Shown one piece after another: positions 13,621 to 16,071 of a DNA stretch of 16,071 nucleotides; the first letter of the stretch is position 1, and every line of letters begins with the position of its first letter. Origin of the DNA: JAFGJU01 sp964570935. Its GTDB lineage: Bacteria; Eisenbacteria; RBG-16-71-46; JAFGJU01. Location of the stretch: NCBI GenBank assembly GCA_964570935.1, contig CAZMZP010000098.1, positions 1-16,071 on the forward strand, in the 5' to 3' direction. The translations under genes were made by a program, and so were the position numbers. The notes below the pieces were generated by a model, which searched no databases, was not told where the DNA came from, and worked only from the letters and a program-made list of their open reading frames with translations.

Positions 13621-14739
13621 ATGGCGGCGCGGCGTAGTTCCGACACAGGTCACGAAGGAAGATTCATTCACTTGATTACCCAATTCCTGCCGAGACTTCT
13701 GGTCAGCGTGCTTCCGGTCCTCATCTTCCTTGTCGCGCTGATCTTTCTGGACAGCTACAAGCTGGTCAAGTTCCGCTCCGTCCTGCTCACGGTAGTCGTG
13801 GGTTTCGCGGCGGGTTTCGTCTGCATTCTCATCAACCGTTCCCTCTTCGATGTCATCGGGCTGGAGCGCGGAGGGTACGCGCGCTACGTGGCCCCGCCGA
13901 TTGAGGAACTGGTCAAGGCGGCGTACGTCGCCTATCTCATTTGGTCGAGGCGCGTGGGCTTCATGGTGGACGCGGCCATCTGCGGCTTCGCGGTCGGGAC
14001 CGGATTCGCGATCCTCGAGAACGTCCAGCTCCTGGGGTCGCTCCCGAACTCGAACATTTTCCTGTGGGTGGTGCGCGGGTTCGGCACCGCGGTCATGCAC
14101 GGTGGGGCGACCGCTCTGTTCGGGACGATCGCCAAGACCATGCACGACAGGTACTGCGCCGAAGGCGAGCGAGGGGCGCGGGCCGGCCACGGCCGGGCCA
14201 GACAGTGCGCGGCCGGAGCGCTGTCTTCTCTTCCGGGCCTCCTCATCGCGGTGGCCATTCACTCGCTGTACAACCATTTCCTGATATCGCCAGAGCTCTC
14301 GGCCATCGGCATCGTGATCGCGCTTCCGGCGCTGCTGGTCCTCGTGTTCCAGCAGAGCGAGAGAGTGCTTCAGAGATGGCTGGGCGTTGGGTTTGACACC
14401 GAGGCCCAGCTCTACGAGATGCTCACCACCGGGCGCACGACGGAGACCCACGTGGGGCAGTACCTGATGTCCCTGAAAGCCAGGTTCCCTGCGGAGGTGG
14501 TGGCGGACATGCTGTGCTTGCTTCAGGTGCACCTGGAGTTGTCCATCCGGGCGAAGGGCCTGCTTCTGATGAGAGAATCGGGTTACGAGGCGCCCGTCGA
14601 CCCTGACATCAAGGAGAAGTTCACGGAGCTGAAGTACCTGGAAAAGAGCGTGGGCCAGACCGGCCGGCTTACGATAATGCCGTTTCTGCGCTGGAGCAGC
14701 CGCGACCTCTGGCAGTTGTACATGCTGGGGAAGAAATAG
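13621..14739 (+). CDS. prsW: PrsW-family glutamic intramembrane protease
   Basis: This 372-residue polytopic membrane protein carries all PrsW signatures: P-P-I-E95-E96-L-V-K in one helix, G-x-G-F-A-I-L-E133-N134 in the next, M-H160-G-G-A-T, and H214-S-L-Y-N218-H. The two glutamates and the histidines form the proposed active site within the bilayer. In Bacillus subtilis PrsW makes the first cut in the anti-sigma factor RsiW. About 115 residues after the membrane part form a cytoplasmic helical tail absent from short PrsW forms. ATG 13621 lacks a clear SD. An upstream in-frame start at 13543 would overlap the previous gene, and TTG 13672 has AAGGAAG upstream and is a possible alternative. It probably shares a transcript with the genes either side. 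The single-pass anti-sigma factor at 4063 is a candidate substrate, by inference only. Confidence 0.9.
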   Translation: MAARRSSDTGHEGRFIHLITQFLPRLLVSVLPVLIFLVALIFLDSYKLVKFRSVLLTVVVGFAAGFVCILINRSLFDVIGLERGGYARYVAPPIEELVKAAYVAYLIWSRRVGFMVDAAICGFAVGTGFAILENVQLLGSLPNSNIFLWVVRGFGTAVMHGGATALFGTIAKTMHDRYCAEGERGARAGHGRARQCAAGALSSLPGLLIAVAIHSLYNHFLISPELSAIGIVIALPALLVLVFQQSERVLQRWLGVGFDTEAQLYEMLTTGRTTETHVGQYLMSLKARFPAEVVADMLCLLQVHLELSIRAKGLLLMRESGYEAPVDPDIKEKFTELKYLEKSVGQTGRLTIMPFLRWSSRDLWQLYMLGKK

Positions 14740-14749
14740 GGAGGCAGAC

Positions 14750-15178
14750 ATGCGTCAGCGTTTCATCAAAGTCACCGCCGCTCTGGCGGTCCTCGCACTC
14801 ACCGCGGCCCTGGTGTCCTGCGGGGGCCGCGGCAAGCGCGACGTCTCCACGCCCGAGAAAGCACTGCTCGGGCACTGGGTGACCACAGAAAGGGGCATGA
14901 GAGCGCACTACTACTTCGGGGACGGCACGCTCGTGGTGGGCGTTCCGGGCAGGGCCATGCACCTCACCTACGATGTGGTTTACTCCGACGACAAGGCGAA
15001 CAAAGTTGTGATTGAGATGAGCATGGACCTCGCGGAATCGTCCATTCCGTTCTCGGTGGGGCTGGAGAAAGAGCTTTTGTTCTCCAAGAACCGGAAGTCA
15101 CTGACCGAAGTGGCGGAGATGGGCGGAGTCAAGATCACGAACACGTGGAAGTACATGGACGCGAAGACAGAGCCCTGA
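14750..15178 (+). CDS. Small lipoprotein of unknown function
   Basis: The 142-residue product starts with a basic n-region, a hydrophobic core and the lipobox Leu-Val-Ser-Cys24, so it should be lipidated at Cys24 after signal peptidase II cleavage. The next residues are Gly-Gly-Arg with no Asp at +2, so outer-membrane sorting is plausible. The mature part (LLGHWVTTERG, HYYFGDGTLVV, YDVVYSDD, KVVIEMSMDL, SKNRKSLTEV) looks like a small lipocalin-like or other antiparallel beta fold, with a strand pattern recalling small stand-alone beta-barrel lipoproteins; I cannot name the family. GGGAGG is five bases before ATG and the gap to prsW is 10 nt, so they are almost certainly co-transcribed. Confidence 0.85.
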   Translation: MRQRFIKVTAALAVLALTAALVSCGGRGKRDVSTPEKALLGHWVTTERGMRAHYYFGDGTLVVGVPGRAMHLTYDVVYSDDKANKVVIEMSMDLAESSIPFSVGLEKELLFSKNRKSLTEVAEMGGVKITNTWKYMDAKTEP

Positions 15179-15262
15179 CGTCACGCGGAGCGCGCCTGGA
15201 CTGGACGCGGGCTCGGTTCCTCAGCACTACTATACGGTTGCGGCCGGAACGAGGTGAGTACG

Positions 15263-16071
15263 ATGTGCGAATTCTGTCACAAGCACGGCGAAGGCAAGAA
15301 GTGGTACCTGGAGGCCAAGAACTACTCGGACGATCTATTGAGCGACGTCAAGCGCTCGAAGTTCATAGAGCGGTTCTTCAGCGAAGTCGCCTCAGCGCAG
15401 GACGAGATCCGCGACGAGGAACGGCTGGACAAGGCGCATCCGTTCATACGGGACATTGTAAAGCGCCTGGCCATCCGTAAGCAGAAGAAGGTCCACTACG
15501 GCCAGGTGCTGCCCGTCGAAGACGTAGAACACATCCTCGGGTTCGTTAACTCCATCGTCCGGATCGGCTGCATATGCCGGAGCATCACTCTGGGCAAGGA
15601 GAAACGCTACTGCTACGGAATAAGCCTCTCTCCCGACGGCGGCAAGTTCGGGCAGCTGCTCCGGAACGTGAAGTCGAACCCCACTGCCGCCCCGTACATC
15701 GGGGACGTGGAGAACCTGAGCAGGGAAGAGGCCGTCGCCGCTTTCCGCAGTCACGAGCACGAGGGACTGTGCCACTCGGTGTGGACCTTCGGCACGCCGT
15801 TTATCGGTGGCCTCTGCAACTGCGACCGGACTGACTGCCTGGCCATGCGGTATACCGTTACCCATGGCTTCCCGGTCATGTTCCGCGCGGAGTACGTCGC
15901 TTTGGTCGACCCCGACCTATGCAGCGGCTGCCGGGAGTGCATGCGGGTCTGCCAGTTCGGCGCGATCTCATACAGCCCTTCGGACAAGAAGGCCAGGATC
16001 GACGCGAAGGCATGCTACGGCTGCGGAGTCTGCCGGGCGCTCTGCAAGAAGGACGCCGTCCGACTCGTGGA
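15263..16071 (+). CDS. [4Fe-4S] ferredoxin-domain protein (3' partial)
   Basis: The frame is open from ATG 15263 to the right edge (269 whole codons), with GAGGTGA five bases upstream. It starts MCEFCHKHGEGKKWY. The middle has CICR (103-106), Cys117 and CNCDRTDCLAMR (185-196). Two classic C-x2-C-x2-C-x3-C motifs follow at C220-C223-C226-C230 and C251-C254-C257-C261, typical of a 2[4Fe-4S] ferredoxin domain. The CICR and CNC...C cysteines recur, as I recall, in a family of 4Fe-4S proteins of anaerobes and may hold further clusters. There is no signal peptide, so it is cytoplasmic. The role is probably electron transfer; partner unknown. It lies 84 nt after the lipoprotein gene and may or may not share its transcript. 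Confidence 0.88.
   Translation, partial: MCEFCHKHGEGKKWYLEAKNYSDDLLSDVKRSKFIERFFSEVASAQDEIRDEERLDKAHPFIRDIVKRLAIRKQKKVHYGQVLPVEDVEHILGFVNSIVRIGCICRSITLGKEKRYCYGISLSPDGGKFGQLLRNVKSNPTAAPYIGDVENLSREEAVAAFRSHEHEGLCHSVWTFGTPFIGGLCNCDRTDCLAMRYTVTHGFPVMFRAEYVALVDPDLCSGCRECMRVCQFGAISYSPSDKKARIDAKACYGCGVCRALCKKDAVRLV

Noticed and set aside
15263..15283. CxxCH at the N-terminus of the Fe-S protein as a c-type heme site
   Set aside because: No signal peptide precedes it and the protein has cytoplasmic ferredoxin motifs; c-type heme attachment takes place outside the cytoplasm.

Overview
The window is a GC-rich bacterial chromosome segment. It looks like a poorly characterised Gram-negative-type (diderm) lineage, possibly an FCB-group candidate phylum of the Eisenbacteria/Krumholzibacteriota kind. 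Evidence for this is a C-terminal outer-membrane beta-barrel, a lipoprotein, a secreted M6 protease ending in a FlgD-type Ig domain and an NHL-repeat exported protein. The phylum is inferred from gene style; no rRNA or other marker is present. There is no CRISPR array, insertion sequence or convincing tRNA.

Left part (1-3300): the end of an exported NHL-repeat protein, a structured non-coding gap, an isocitrate/isopropylmalate-type dehydrogenase with a good sigma-70-like promoter and strong RBS, then a partner-switching pair: an RsbW-like GHKL anti-sigma kinase and a STAS anti-sigma-factor antagonist.

Centre (3485-7656), the most interesting region: an ECF-type sigma factor, a translationally coupled membrane-anchored anti-sigma factor without zinc ligands, and an 834-residue protein. 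That protein is one N-terminal membrane anchor followed almost entirely by 59 copies of a 12-residue helical unit, punctuated by four 10-residue units. The sigma gene and the repeat-protein gene carry the same promoter-like element, TCACCAACTTT-N13-TGTA-N-TTATG, with identical spacing and an unconserved spacer. This suggests the sigma factor controls both itself and the repeat protein. A hairpin terminator separates this block from the convergent gene to its right.

Right part (7736-16071): a secreted M6 metalloprotease on the minus strand, divergent from a gene for a three-part protein (gluzincin peptidase, beta-propeller, outer-membrane barrel). The latter is followed closely by a PrsW-type intramembrane protease and a small lipoprotein, probably one operon. 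A [4Fe-4S] protein gene then runs off the right edge.

Working model (inference): envelope stress leads to proteolysis of the membrane anti-sigma factor, PrsW being the obvious candidate in the window. This frees the ECF sigma factor, which transcribes its own operon and the giant 12-residue-repeat envelope protein. The role of that protein is unknown; its repeat pattern recalls the short-helix superhelix of MgtE N-terminal domains.
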